Shown here: in pieces, positions 17,081-26,619 of the stretch
How positions within the stretch are numbered: the first letter of the stretch is position 1
Layout: every line of letters begins with the position of its first letter
Assembly (NCBI GenBank): GCA_034114085.1
Contig: JAXEWB010000049.1
Coordinates: forward strand, 71,945 to 135,944
DNA length: 64,000 nucleotides
Direction of reading: 5' to 3'
From: Spiro-02 sp034114085
GTDB lineage: Bacteria > Spirochaetota > Spirochaetia > Sphaerochaetales > Sphaerochaetaceae
Position numbers and translations under genes: made by a program
The notes under the pieces: model-generated
Told to the model about the DNA's origin: nothing
Databases searched by the model: none
The model's input: only the letters and a program-made list of their open reading frames with translations

Positions 17081-18135
17081 GTGTTGAGAGGAACCGCCAG
17101 CTGGCCGCAGGCTCCATTGATGTCCCGGCCTCTGGAGAATCTTCGGGTATACGGGACTCTCAATCGGTCGAGCATGTTCGTGAATTCATCGATTTCCTGT
17201 GTCGTCGGCGTTTCCCAAGGAAGCTCCGCGGCGGGGTTCCATGGAATCAGGTTGATCATCACGTCTAGGTCTCTGATGTATTGCGCCAGCTTTCTGGCCG
17301 ATTTCTCATCTGTATTGACGGCATGGATCATGCAATATTCAAACGTGAACCGTTTGCCGACTGCGTGCTGGTAGCGAATCAGTGCCTTTCTCAGTTCTTC
17401 CAAAGGCCACGCCTTGTTTACCGGCATGAGCCGGTCCCGTTGCATGTTGTCGGCGGTAACGAGCGAAACCGCGAGACGGACTCCGAGTTTCTGTTCCGCC
17501 AGCTTGAAAATTCCCGGCACTACACCGCAGGTACTGATGGTGATTCTGCGCAGGCTGATATCCAGTCCTGCCGGTTCATGGAAATATCTTATGGCCCTTG
17601 TCACTGCGCCGAAGTTCGCCATCGGTTCTCCCATCCCCATGAATACGATATGTGTAATCTCCCCAAGCGTTTTCAGATGCATGAACTGCTCTATGATTTC
17701 TTCCGCCGCAAGGTTTCTGGACAGTCCCATGGTTCCCGTCCTACAGAATGCACAGCCCATGGCGCAGCCGACCTGGCTGGACAGGCAGGCCGTTTTTCTG
17801 CCCTCCTTGTCGGAAAGCATGACGCATTCAACGATTTTTCCATCATGAAGCCTGATCGCCAGTTTCGTTGCGCCAGTTTCATCGATTTGGGATGACTGAA
17901 TACTGGACGAAACAAACGCGGGCATCGACTCCTGAAGCCTATGCCTTTCGGCCAGGCTGAGGTTCGTCATCTGTTCAAAGGAAGTCGCTCCCTTGACCAG
18001 CCAATCCCAGATTTGCCTGCCTTGATAGGGCTTTTGTAACTCAAGCACCGTACTGATATCCTGAGGGGAGAGCCCGTATAGGGATAGGGGAAGCCGTTTC
18101 GCCTGTTTTTCATCCACTGTCTTTTCTTCGTCCAT
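17071..18135 (-). CDS. rlmN: 23S rRNA (adenine-2503-C2)-methyltransferase
   Basis: This 354-residue radical SAM enzyme methylates A2503 of 23S rRNA and also some tRNAs. The cluster cysteines are C124, C128 and C131 (QVGCAMGCAFC). Both catalytic cysteines are visible: C117 in RKTACLSSQVG and the C-terminal one in GRDINGACGQL. FMGMGEPMANF is the family's SAM-contacting stretch. The start at 18135 has GAAGGA ahead; an in-frame extension of 79 codons lies in the upstream OPT gene and is rejected. It follows the OPT gene by 14 bases and is probably cotranscribed with it. Confidence 0.96.
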   Translation of the reverse strand: MDEEKTVDEKQAKRLPLSLYGLSPQDISTVLELQKPYQGRQIWDWLVKGATSFEQMTNLSLAERHRLQESMPAFVSSSIQSSQIDETGATKLAIRLHDGKIVECVMLSDKEGRKTACLSSQVGCAMGCAFCRTGTMGLSRNLAAEEIIEQFMHLKTLGEITHIVFMGMGEPMANFGAVTRAIRYFHEPAGLDISLRRITISTCGVVPGIFKLAEQKLGVRLAVSLVTADNMQRDRLMPVNKAWPLEELRKALIRYQHAVGKRFTFEYCMIHAVNTDEKSARKLAQYIRDLDVMINLIPWNPAAELPWETPTTQEIDEFTNMLDRLRVPYTRRFSRGRDINGACGQLAVPLNTGK

Positions 18136-18149
18136 AATTATCCTTCGTC

Positions 18150-19760
18150 TTATCTGATCATGCTGATGATCGCGATGATGACCCCTGTGATTCCTTCTCC
18201 GCCAAGCAGTCCGCTTGCGATCAGATTGCTGCCGCTTGTTACCTTGCCCTGGTCTTTGTTCCGCGTGCAGGCCCGTACGGCGAGCATGATGATCGCGCCC
18301 GATCCCATGATTGATGAGATGTAGACAGGAAGATAAATGCCTAGGCCCAACGTGGCGGCCGGCACCGAACAAAGGTACAGCGCCAGTCCGATAACAGCCC
18401 CTATCATGAACGCCGGGACATGCCCCAGTCCTCCCGCCATGGCGGAAACCGCCGCTGCCTGTGGCGCGGGAAGTTCTGCTGTTCCGAACCCGCCGAACGC
18501 TTGCTTCATCACCAGCAATACAATGACTGCCACGACCGCTCCGATGACTCCGCCGATTCCTTCCGCAAGCAACTGCTGCCGGGGATCAGTCCCCAGCATA
18601 TGACCGCTTTTCAGGTCGTTCATGACATCTCCAGTCAGTCCACAGGCCACCGCCGTTACCGCCGCAACGGAGAACGCCGCGATCAAGGATGGATGCCAGA
18701 ACACCTGTACGACCAGCAGGACCAGTATCCCGAATACTTCCATTGGATTGACACCAGTCTGTCCCGTCAGCATGCCGGACAGATACGTAGTGAGATAGAT
18801 GCCTCCGATGACCACGATGGCTTGAAGCAATGATATTTCCGTCCCTACCGTCAGAATCACGACTGTGGCGACGACCAGGGCCAATGCGCTATATTTTGCT
18901 TTCGCGGAAAGGCGTCTGCGTTCCGGACTCTTTCCAGAAGCCTTTTTGTCCTGCAAGTATTGTCTCCCTCTGGACCAGACCGCCTTGACGAACACCCCCA
19001 GCCCCGTGCCGACCATAAGTCCGATGCCTAGGTTCGAGCGGAACAAGTCCGCGGCGGACATATCGGCGAACAGTCCTGTAGAAATACCAATCGGGGTGAG
19101 CAAATAATAACCGAATACCGCTCCTCCGAGCCAGATCAGGGACAGAACTGGACCGATAATGGCTCCGATGCCCAATGCCATAGGCGATACCCATATGGAA
19201 AACGCAGGAAAAAGCGCAGTTCCCGCGAACGGGGTCAATACTGCGGGGATCTTCGCGAATCCGTCGCGCAGTACGGTGAACAGGGCGCTTCCCCCCATCG
19301 CCGCGAATAATTTTTTTGCAGGTCCCCCGCCGGTCGTCCCGGCGATCAGCGTATTGTAGGCCGCTTGCCCCATCGGGTAGGGAAGCTGCTCCCGTTCGAT
19401 GAAGTCTTTTCTGAACAATGTCGTGAACAGGGTCCCCAATATCGCGCCGCATATCGTCAGAACCATCAGCGAACCTGTGGAGATGCGGGCTTGTGGATTC
19501 AACATCCAGATGCCGGGTATGGTAAAGGCCAGCCCCCCGGCGACCATTGCGCCTGCGCTCATCAGCGTATGCGTCACGTTGATTTCCTGCAAGGTGGAGT
19601 TTTTTCTGTTTTTTAGTGCGGCCATGCTGACTATTGTAACGAATACAGTAGGCCAAGGTAGGGCCCCCATTCTCAAGGCCACGTACATTGAGCTGGCTGT
19701 AATGACCAATAATCCCAGAATTCCGATGATTAAACCTCGTACTGTCAGTTGTCTTTGCAT
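18150..19760 (-). CDS. OPT-family oligopeptide or metal-chelate transporter
   Basis: This 536-residue protein has about 14 hydrophobic segments and matches the bacterial branch of the OPT/YSL family (MQRQLTVRGLIIGILGLLVITASSMYVALRMGALPWPTVF; LPYPMGQAAYNTLIAGT; GDVMNDLKSGHMLGTDPRQQ). Members import peptides or metal chelates across the inner membrane. The start at 19760 has GAGAGGA upstream; a start nine codons earlier is possible. It leads a two-gene unit with rlmN. Confidence 0.88.
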   Translation of the reverse strand: MQRQLTVRGLIIGILGLLVITASSMYVALRMGALPWPTVFVTIVSMAALKNRKNSTLQEINVTHTLMSAGAMVAGGLAFTIPGIWMLNPQARISTGSLMVLTICGAILGTLFTTLFRKDFIEREQLPYPMGQAAYNTLIAGTTGGGPAKKLFAAMGGSALFTVLRDGFAKIPAVLTPFAGTALFPAFSIWVSPMALGIGAIIGPVLSLIWLGGAVFGYYLLTPIGISTGLFADMSAADLFRSNLGIGLMVGTGLGVFVKAVWSRGRQYLQDKKASGKSPERRRLSAKAKYSALALVVATVVILTVGTEISLLQAIVVIGGIYLTTYLSGMLTGQTGVNPMEVFGILVLLVVQVFWHPSLIAAFSVAAVTAVACGLTGDVMNDLKSGHMLGTDPRQQLLAEGIGGVIGAVVAVIVLLVMKQAFGGFGTAELPAPQAAAVSAMAGGLGHVPAFMIGAVIGLALYLCSVPAATLGLGIYLPVYISSIMGSGAIIMLAVRACTRNKDQGKVTSGSNLIASGLLGGEGITGVIIAIISMIR

Positions 19761-20042
19761 CTTCGTGTCCTCTCGTGGGTGTATCATACTGTATTTTATC
19801 GGCTCGTCATATCCCCCTGTTTTTCGTAATAAAAAAGAAAATTACAAAACAAATTTTAAAAATTTGTTGAATATTTTTTTAAATATTATACTGTTGGTAC
19901 ATCTATATCTCTTTAGGCGATTCATATAAAGAATCAACTTCTAGGCTAAAAAAGATAATTGTGCTATGGTAGTCCCGATAACGCAAAACGAGGGCTTCAT
20001 GAAATGTCATTTGCATTCAAAACGTCCTCTAAGGAGTTGTAC

Positions 20043-20549
20043 ATGAAAAAGAAAATCGTATTGGTCGCGCTGGTAGTGGTTCTCGTCATGGTTCCGGCTT
20101 TCGCCGCTCCCAAAAAGGCGAGCAGTGTCTCCATTGGCGCTCAGGTCGGTTATCCTACCGGCGTGGCGGTAGCCGCTGACTTTGACTTCAATCAGGACTG
20201 GTATCTGGTGACTGATGCCGGCTTGTGGATCAGCAGCGGCAACAGTTTGGGCATTGCCGCCGACGCCCTGGTCAACTGGACCTTCGCTACCGCCGACGGT
20301 TTCCGCCGTGGTGACAAATGGGAGTTCGCAGCTGGAGCCGGTGTCGGCGCTGGCATCCTCGTCGGCAATCAGTTCGGACTTACCCTTCGTCCTGAAGGCG
20401 ACGTCCGCGTGACCTATGCCTTCACCGAGGGCTGGGACGTGTTCTTCCGTCTCGACTTGGGCTATGACATGCGTGTCGTCAGGCCGGAAGGCACCGAGTT
20501 CGGCGGGTTCGGCTTCAACGCCGCGCTTGGCTGCACGTACGCCCTGTAA
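20043..20549 (+). CDS. Small outer-membrane beta-barrel-like protein
   Basis: The product has 168 residues. Residues 1-20 are a signal peptide ending VPAFA before APKK. The mature part alternates polar and hydrophobic residues with many glycines and aromatics (VSIGAQVGYPTGVAVAADF, KWEFAAGAGVGAGILVG, VFFRLDLGYDMRVV) and ends in FGFNAALGCTYAL, consistent with an eight-stranded barrel, although the last residue is leucine. The start at 20043 has AAGGAG ahead. A strong terminator follows. The function is unknown; such proteins often are abundant surface proteins. Confidence 0.75.
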   Translation: MKKKIVLVALVVVLVMVPAFAAPKKASSVSIGAQVGYPTGVAVAADFDFNQDWYLVTDAGLWISSGNSLGIAADALVNWTFATADGFRRGDKWEFAAGAGVGAGILVGNQFGLTLRPEGDVRVTYAFTEGWDVFFRLDLGYDMRVVRPEGTEFGGFGFNAALGCTYAL

Positions 20550-20568
20550 GGGATTCCCGAGAGGGAAA

Positions 20569-20604
20569 AAGGACCGTCGCTTTGATGCGCGGTCCTTTTT
20601 TTAT
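20569..20604 (+). terminator. Rho-independent terminator of the barrel-protein gene
   Basis: AAGGACCG, a bulged T and CGC pair with GCG and CGGTCCTT around a 6-base loop, followed by TTTTTTATTT. It begins 20 bases after the stop. Confidence 0.85.
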
Positions 20605-20639
20605 TTCCTGTGAAAATGGATGATGGCTATTGCAGGACT

Positions 20640-21017
20640 AAAGGACGTAATCCCGACATATAGGACGTAGGCGACAGATAAAGGACGTAGACGACAGGTA
20701 GCTCCGACATAAAGGACGTAATCCCGACATACAGGACGTAGGCGATAGATAAAGGACGTAGACGACAGGTAGCTCCGACATAAAGGACGCAATCCCGTCA
20801 CAAAGGACGTAGACGACAGGTAGCTCCGACATACAGGACGCAATCCCGTCCTAAAGGACGTAATCCCGACATAAAGGACGTAGGCGACAGATAAAGGACG
20901 TAATCGATAGGTAGCTCCGACATACAGGACGTAATCCCATCCTAAAGGACGTAGCAACAACATAAAGGACGTAGGCGACAGGTAGCTCCGTCACAAAGGA
21001 CGTAGGCGACAGATACT
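20640..21017. repeat. Phased short-repeat array: 16 cores spaced 20 or 31 bp
   Basis: The core GGACG occurs at 20643, 20663, 20683, 20714, 20734, 20754, 20785, 20805, 20836, 20856, 20876, 20896, 20927, 20947, 20967 and 20998. Every interval is exactly 20 or 31 bp. The 20-bp unit is AAAGGACGTAATCCCGACAT or a variant with GGCGACAGAT at the end; the 31-bp unit carries an extra GGTAGCTCC segment. The array lies between a terminator and the end of a convergent gene. Both unit lengths break the reading frame and no ribosome site is seen, so it is not coding. A second array of the same family lies at 41265-41425. Confidence 0.9.
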
Positions 21018-21217
21018 TCGCACTTGCCCTCTATGGCGAACAGGCCAGCCGTCGCCATGCTGAAAAGTCAATGTGCGGTAGCTCGCCCTGATTCGACTTC
21101 GGCATGGATGCATCAATGAAGCTCTTTGCGATTTTTTTGTTTTGATGTTTGCGTCGGCTTTTCGGCTATCGCGCATAATGCTATCGCTCCCGCTAGAAGC
21201 GGCGCGAGGGGGATCGC

Positions 21218-22405
21218 TCATTCCCGATGCATTGTTCGTTTTTTCTCATACATGTCGGAATCGGCTCGCTTCATGGTGTTTCTGATTGTTTTTTCTTGTG
21301 GGTTGAACAACGCGAACCCTACTGCAAGGGAAGTCGGTATGGAACTTTGTAGCCGATGGGCGGCATAGTCCTGGCCGATATCATAGGCAAGCTGTTCAAG
21401 TTTCTTTTCATAGGTATATTCTACGATTACGGCGAACTCATCACCGCCGATCCTGTATACGATGCCCAGCTTGCCGATTGACCTGCGCAAGGTATCCGCA
21501 GCGAATTGCAAATACTTGTCTCCCATCTCATGGCCTTCGGTGTCGTTGACCTTTTTGAGATTGTTCAGGTCCACCATGATGATCCCCATATCTTTTTGTC
21601 GATTGCGGGCGTCGATGTTTCGCAGGGCGATGTCGTAAGCGTTGCGGTTCCTCAACTGTGTGAGATAGTCCGTGTTCGACATGTCCCTGAACGATGGATT
21701 TGACAATTTTCTAAAGAACCAGACCGCAAGCGCGATACAGACGAGACATGCGACGGCAATGATGATCGGCGTGTAAATCCGAAGCTTCCGATACGTATTG
21801 TACTGATGTTCGGCATCGATTTCGATTCCGATAGCTCCGATGACCGACGTGCCGTCGTCGCCATGGATAGGAAAATAGGAAACGAATATCTTTCCCCAGC
21901 CAGTAGCGAGGGCGTTGTCGGGCAGGACCTTTTCGCCGCGGAGCGCCAGGCGCAGGTTCTCTTGAATTTCCGGTTCAATCAAGTCACCCGGATTTCTGAA
22001 GTCTTCGGAGGATGGGTCGAGACCATCGACGACATAAATCAGATTGCCAGATTCATTTTGCTTGGCTGTGTATAAATACCTGACGCCCGTCGCGTCTTTT
22101 ACTCTAATCAGGAGATCCGCCGCCGATTGATAGGCTTCTTTCTGCTTGTCCGAATACTCGTTGATCGCTTGGAATGAACTTTTGTCCAATGTGGCGTCCA
22201 GGTATGAATAAATGGAGAATACCGAGTCCTGAAGTGAATGGACCATATCCTGGTGTGTGAGCGAATAAGAAAAATACGCCATTGCGGAGACTGACAATAT
22301 GATGATTGCCGCAGTAAAAAGCGATACTTGAAAATCCACTCTACGTATAGGTTTTCTAGACTCCATAGACCGATAATATATGCCACATGTAGGCAATAAG
22401 TCCAT
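21218..22405 (-). CDS. Membrane-bound diguanylate cyclase
   Basis: This 395-residue protein should make c-di-GMP from GTP. A hydrophobic helix at about residues 27-47 is followed by an extracytoplasmic sensor region of about 155 residues (cache-like: GVRYLYTAKQNESGNLIYVVDG, GAIGIEID), a second helix near 206-226 and a GGDEF domain. The GGDEF motif is intact (YRIGGDEFAVIV). The RxxD inhibitory site that usually precedes it is absent (GKLGIVYR), so product feedback is probably weak. The start lies 3 bases after the hflX stop and no clear ribosome site is seen; a start 13 codons later (22366) is also possible. Confidence 0.88.
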   Translation of the reverse strand: MDLLPTCGIYYRSMESRKPIRRVDFQVSLFTAAIIILSVSAMAYFSYSLTHQDMVHSLQDSVFSIYSYLDATLDKSSFQAINEYSDKQKEAYQSAADLLIRVKDATGVRYLYTAKQNESGNLIYVVDGLDPSSEDFRNPGDLIEPEIQENLRLALRGEKVLPDNALATGWGKIFVSYFPIHGDDGTSVIGAIGIEIDAEHQYNTYRKLRIYTPIIIAVACLVCIALAVWFFRKLSNPSFRDMSNTDYLTQLRNRNAYDIALRNIDARNRQKDMGIIMVDLNNLKKVNDTEGHEMGDKYLQFAADTLRRSIGKLGIVYRIGGDEFAVIVEYTYEKKLEQLAYDIGQDYAAHRLQSSIPTSLAVGFALFNPQEKTIRNTMKRADSDMYEKKRTMHRE

Positions 22406-22408
22406 TGT

Positions 22409-23728
22409 TTATTGAACGAAGTTTTCCAGATACGCCTCGTTTCTTTCATTAAGTCGCGCGGTAAGGTGGATGCCGTCCTCCTCATACCGTATATCCTCGA
22501 CGCTGCCGTTCCGACGTGTCCAGGCGACTAAGTCGTGTCGGTCGTTCGGGATGAGATATTTCCTCGGCGGACGCAGATGATGGACTATCGCTTCAATCGC
22601 CTGTTCCAATTCATCCAGCCCCTGGTGGTGCAGGATTGATGTTTCAACTACATGGCTGGCCAAGCTTTTCAGTCGCGCTACTGCGAATTCCTCCAGACAT
22701 GCGTCCATTTTGTTGATCATGACGATGGTCGGCTTGTCCGCGCTGCCCAGGGAGCGCAGGACCTCCTGCGTAGTTTCATAACAGGCCAGCAGGTCTGGAT
22801 GCGACGCGTCGCAGACGATAACCAGGAAATCGGCTTCGCGGGTTTCTTCCAGAGTCGATTTGAATGCGTCCACCAGATGGTGGGGGAGGTCGCTGACGAA
22901 TCCGACGGTATCGGAAAGTAGGACTTCATGTCCTCCAGGAAGCTTCACTTTCCTCGTCGTAGGGTCCAGCGTGGCGAACAGTTTATCTTCGACAAGGATA
23001 TCGGCTCCTGAGAGGGCGCGGAGCAGGGAGGATTTTCCGCTGTTAGTATACCCCACGATCGCTCCTGTCGGAACGTTTCCTTCTTGGCGGCTTTTTCTCT
23101 GGATGGTTCGTTGCGCCTGGACCTTCGCCAGTTCTTCCTTAAGCTGGTCGATTCTTCTCAACACGACGCGACGGTCCAGCTCCAGCTGTGTTTCTCCTTC
23201 TCCTCTTGTCCCCTTGACGCCGCCTTTCTGCTGGGACAGGTTTGTCCACTTGCGAGTCAGACGGGGGAGCGAATACTGGAGCCTTGCCAATGCGACTTGG
23301 AGCGTGGCTTCTTTTGTCATGGCCCGGTTCGCGAATATCTGTAGGATGACTTCCTGCCGGTCAATCACGCATCGCCCAGTCAGGTTTTCTAGATTTCTTT
23401 GGTTGCGCGGGGAGAGGTCATGGTCAAAAATGACGCACTGCGCATCTAGTTCCTCGCACAACTGCGAAATTTCTTCGACTTTTCCCCGTCCGATCAAGGT
23501 TGCGGGATGTTCCTGCCGCATGGCGATGATCATGTCGCCCGCGATTTCGCTGCCCATCGTCTGTACCAGACTGCGCAGTTCTTCCAGTTTGGCGTTGGTT
23601 CGTCCTTGTGCATCATCCTGGAACTTCAGTACGACCAACAGTGTTTTCTGCTGGTTTTCTGCTGTTTCATGGAGGGGACGCTTGATTTTCCCTGATGTAT
23701 CGGGGATGATTTCGTCGGTTCGCTGCAT
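22409..23728 (-). CDS. hflX: Ribosome-associated GTPase HflX
   Basis: This 439-residue GTPase splits or rescues stalled 70S ribosomes. The N-terminal HflX domain includes HPATLIGRGKVEEI and FDHDLSPRNQRNLE; the linker has the family signature GEGETQLELDRR. The GTPase motifs are GYTNSGKSS (G1), DTVGFVSDLPHHLVDAF (G3) and NKMD (G4). The gene precedes the cyclase gene by 3 bases and is transcribed divergently from ychF. No good Shine-Dalgarno is seen before the ATG at 23728. Confidence 0.96.
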   Translation of the reverse strand: MQRTDEIIPDTSGKIKRPLHETAENQQKTLLVVLKFQDDAQGRTNAKLEELRSLVQTMGSEIAGDMIIAMRQEHPATLIGRGKVEEISQLCEELDAQCVIFDHDLSPRNQRNLENLTGRCVIDRQEVILQIFANRAMTKEATLQVALARLQYSLPRLTRKWTNLSQQKGGVKGTRGEGETQLELDRRVVLRRIDQLKEELAKVQAQRTIQRKSRQEGNVPTGAIVGYTNSGKSSLLRALSGADILVEDKLFATLDPTTRKVKLPGGHEVLLSDTVGFVSDLPHHLVDAFKSTLEETREADFLVIVCDASHPDLLACYETTQEVLRSLGSADKPTIVMINKMDACLEEFAVARLKSLASHVVETSILHHQGLDELEQAIEAIVHHLRPPRKYLIPNDRHDLVAWTRRNGSVEDIRYEEDGIHLTARLNERNEAYLENFVQ

Positions 23729-23958
23729 ATGGGTGGTTGTCTGTTTCCTTTTCCTTCCATCGTTACGGATTCCTGTGCGGAAGATGGACTCAAAACGATG
23801 GAAGTCTACGGTAGGCTATCACAGGGTCGGTTTTCTTACAAGCCGGGAGTGTGCTATACTGGTTTCTTGGAACACGGATGCCTTTTTGTGACGGCGTTTC
23901 CGTTTTCCATGACGATGATGAACGTTATATTTGGCCGATAGGCCGTTCGAGGTGTCAT

Positions 23959-25065
23959 ATGGGTTTGAACTGTGGAATCGTAGGGTTGCCGAACGTCGGC
24001 AAATCGACAATATTCTCCGCGCTTACGTCGGCCCCCGCCGAGGCGGCCAATTATCCGTTCTGTACGATTGATCCCAATGTGGGCATGGTCAGCGTGCCTG
24101 ACTCACGGTTGGACCGGATCGTGAAGCTGATTCCTCCCGCGAAGGTCATTCCCGCGACGGTGGAGTTCGTCGATATCGCCGGTCTGGTCGCCGGCGCGTC
24201 GAAGGGGGAGGGGCTTGGCAACCGGTTCCTCGCTTCGATACGCGAGGTCGGGGTGCTCGCCCATGTCGTCCGATGTTTCGAGGACGGCGACATCATCCAT
24301 GTGAACAACCGTATCGACCCTGCGAGCGACATCGAGACGATCAACATTGAGCTTGCCCTGGCTGATCTGGAGACGGTGGACAAGCGTTGGCAGAAGCAGA
24401 GCAAGCTGACCCGCCTGAGCAAGGAGGCCGCCAAGGAAAATGCCCTGGTCCTGCCTGTGCTGGAACGGCTCAGGGCTTGTCTTGAAGACGGTAAGCCGGC
24501 CCGTAGCCTCGGTTTGGACGAAGATGAGTGCAAGCTGATTTACGACTTGCACTTGATTACGATGAAACCCGTGATCTATGTCTGCAACGTCGATGAAGAC
24601 GGTATCCTCGAAGACAACGGGCATGTAAAAAAAGTGCGGGAGATCGCAGCCGCCGAAGGCGCCGACGTAGTGATGATATGCGGCAAAATCGAGGCGGAAA
24701 TCGCCGATCTTGAGACCGCGGAGGAGAAGCGGGAGTTTCTGGAAGCCGTCGGCTTGAAGGAATCCGGTTTGAACCAGTTGATTCGCTGCGCCTACGAGAC
24801 GTTGGGTTTGCGGACCTTCTTTACCGCTGGTTCCGACGAGGACCGCGCATGGACGTTCCATGCCGGTGACAAAGCTCCCCAAGCCGCGGGGGTGATCCAT
24901 ACTGATTTCGAGAAGGGATTCATCAAAGCCGAGGTCTACAACTGTGAGGACTTGTTCAAATACGGTAGCGAGCAGAAGGTTCGCGAGGCCGGCAAGCTCC
25001 GTCTTGAAGGCAAGGAATACCTTGTTCAGGACGGCGACATCATGCACTTCCGGTTCAATGTCTGA
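23959..25065 (+). CDS. ychF: Redox-regulated ribosome-binding ATPase YchF/OLA1
   Basis: This 368-residue Obg-related protein binds ribosomes and hydrolyses ATP. The P-loop is GLPNVGKST at residues 8-16; the nucleotide-specificity motif reads YVCNVDED in place of NKxD, as expected for YchF. The C-terminal TGS domain begins near LRTFFTAGSDEDRAWTF and ends in DGDIMHFRFNV. The start at 23959 has GAGGTG ahead; the 36-codon upstream extension is not family sequence. TATACT preceded by TG (23852-23860) may be an extended -10 promoter about 100 bases upstream. Confidence 0.97.
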   Translation: MGLNCGIVGLPNVGKSTIFSALTSAPAEAANYPFCTIDPNVGMVSVPDSRLDRIVKLIPPAKVIPATVEFVDIAGLVAGASKGEGLGNRFLASIREVGVLAHVVRCFEDGDIIHVNNRIDPASDIETINIELALADLETVDKRWQKQSKLTRLSKEAAKENALVLPVLERLRACLEDGKPARSLGLDEDECKLIYDLHLITMKPVIYVCNVDEDGILEDNGHVKKVREIAAAEGADVVMICGKIEAEIADLETAEEKREFLEAVGLKESGLNQLIRCAYETLGLRTFFTAGSDEDRAWTFHAGDKAPQAAGVIHTDFEKGFIKAEVYNCEDLFKYGSEQKVREAGKLRLEGKEYLVQDGDIMHFRFNV

Positions 25066-25248
25066 TTTCGTCCGCGGCCCGGTGCTGGAGGATGGGCGTA
25101 TCACCAGGTAAAAGGGTTCTCCGCGTTGCCGCCGGCGTTATGCCGTGTATATAAGAAACCGCCGGGCTTCCGTCTGTGGCAGGACGTCCGAGCTCCGGCG
25201 GATTCATCTATGAAGCGGGTGTATGCCGTTTGTAAAAACTCACTCCGG

Positions 25249-26022
25249 CTACCAACTGACCGAGAAGGTCAGAGGATTCGCCAGAAGCAGGAAATCGATC
25301 AACGGGAAGCTATATTCGAAGGTGGTGGAATCGATAATCCTGCCGTTGGTCTGGCTCTTGATTGCCGACGGAGTTTTGAACCGTAGGGTGATCAACGAGT
25401 TCTGAATGGCGGGAGGGCCGTCTTCGCTCAGGATGTAGCTCATCATCTCCAAATAGTTTTCTTCAGTTTCCCCGACATTGTACACAGGTCCCCAGACTTC
25501 AAAATTCGGATCGGCGAGGAACGGGATGATTTTCGTCAATTGGTCGTAGTTGTCCATGGACAGGTTCAAGCGCAAGGTGGTGTTCCCTCCGTTTTGCGCG
25601 ACTGTCAGGACGGTTTGCTCTGCGCCCCCGCCGAGATCGCGGAACAATTGCTGAAGGTTCTTGAATGTGAAATCAATCTCATATGCGCTATTTTCGGAGG
25701 TCGGGATTTTTCTGTATGTAACGTCCGTCGTATTGTCCGCGTTTGACAGGTTGTTCGCGAAGTCCTTCACCGCCGCGTCTGTGATGGTTTCATCGGAATT
25801 GGACGGCATGAACGCCGACATGTCTTCAAGCACTTCGGAGAAGAAGTCCATGATTACGAGATCCGTACGGGAGGTTCCTCCCGTCGTACTGTTGAGTCCG
25901 AGATCTTCGGTTACGACGCACCCGCTGAGCAGCAGGCCGCATGCCAACGCGCAGACTGAGAATATCGTGCAAAGAAAGCCTGCTCGATATGTTCTGGTTT
26001 CAGTGAATTCCTTGAAGCTCAT
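25249..26022 (-). CDS. Lipoprotein, function unknown
   Basis: The 257-residue product has an unusually long signal region ending in LLLSGC, so C35 would be lipidated. The mature part is acidic at first (MDFFSEVLEDMSAFMPSNSDETITDAAVKDFANNL) and then strand-rich (NTTLRLNLSMDNYDQLTKIIPFL, NSLITLRFKTPS). I recognise no domain. The start at 26022 is chosen because AAGGAT lies 8 bases ahead; the frame opens 18 codons further upstream without a ribosome site. It stands alone, facing the end of ychF. Confidence 0.7.
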   Translation of the reverse strand: MSFKEFTETRTYRAGFLCTIFSVCALACGLLLSGCVVTEDLGLNSTTGGTSRTDLVIMDFFSEVLEDMSAFMPSNSDETITDAAVKDFANNLSNADNTTDVTYRKIPTSENSAYEIDFTFKNLQQLFRDLGGGAEQTVLTVAQNGGNTTLRLNLSMDNYDQLTKIIPFLADPNFEVWGPVYNVGETEENYLEMMSYILSEDGPPAIQNSLITLRFKTPSAIKSQTNGRIIDSTTFEYSFPLIDFLLLANPLTFSVSW

Positions 26023-26076
26023 CGATATGATCCTTTTTGATACTGTACTGTAGCCGATAACGGAGTATGGACACAA

Positions 26077-26619
26077 TATAACAACAGTCGCCGAGAATAA
26101 CTATAGCAAGATAATAACGATTTTGTGTTTTTTCCCCGGCGAACGCAAAGCGTTTTACCCGTTTTCCTCTATCGTTGGTTCAGAACACTGGTTTGATGAT
26201 GTTGAAAGTCCCTGTCTGCCGCCGCGCCCTTCCTGAGGCCCTCCTTCTGTCGGAATGGGACTTTCTGTGACATCACGAAGTGCTTCTGGTTGTATCCCTT
26301 GCCTGGGGATCAGGGAATACTTCCTCGTCTGTCGCAGTGTCGTCCTTGCAGAGGTCCTTCATCGCTTTATGGGCTTCCGCATCTTCCCTCTGTCCGTAAT
26401 TTCCATCGGTTGTGATGAGGAAGTATGTTTTACCCCATCCGGTCATTATGAGGTGCTTCCGTCCACTCGTATTGCCCTTGCCATTTGGGCTGAGCATTAA
26501 TGCCGCCGCTGACATCGCCCGAGTACCGCTGACGCCGCTACGGTGATACCAGCCGTTTAGGCGGTCGTGGTGAGAAAAAGTGGGAATGCTTGGATAATAA
26601 GCGAAAGACGGAAGGATCG
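26077..26619. other. Gene-poor stretch
   Basis: I see no supported gene here. Two open frames of about 80 codons on opposite strands have no ribosome site and no recognisable sequence. The stretch may contain the upstream region of the lipoprotein gene on its left side. Confidence 0.35.

Noticed and set aside
20601..20963. Open frame of 120 codons on the minus strand across the repeat array
   Set aside because: It is made of repeat units read in successive frames, has no ribosome site and no protein-like composition.
20640..21017. CRISPR array
   Set aside because: There are no unique spacers between constant repeats; the units abut one another and no cas genes are present.
26273..26515. 80-codon open frame on the minus strand
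   Set aside because: No ribosome site and no recognisable sequence; an overlapping frame of similar length exists on the other strand.
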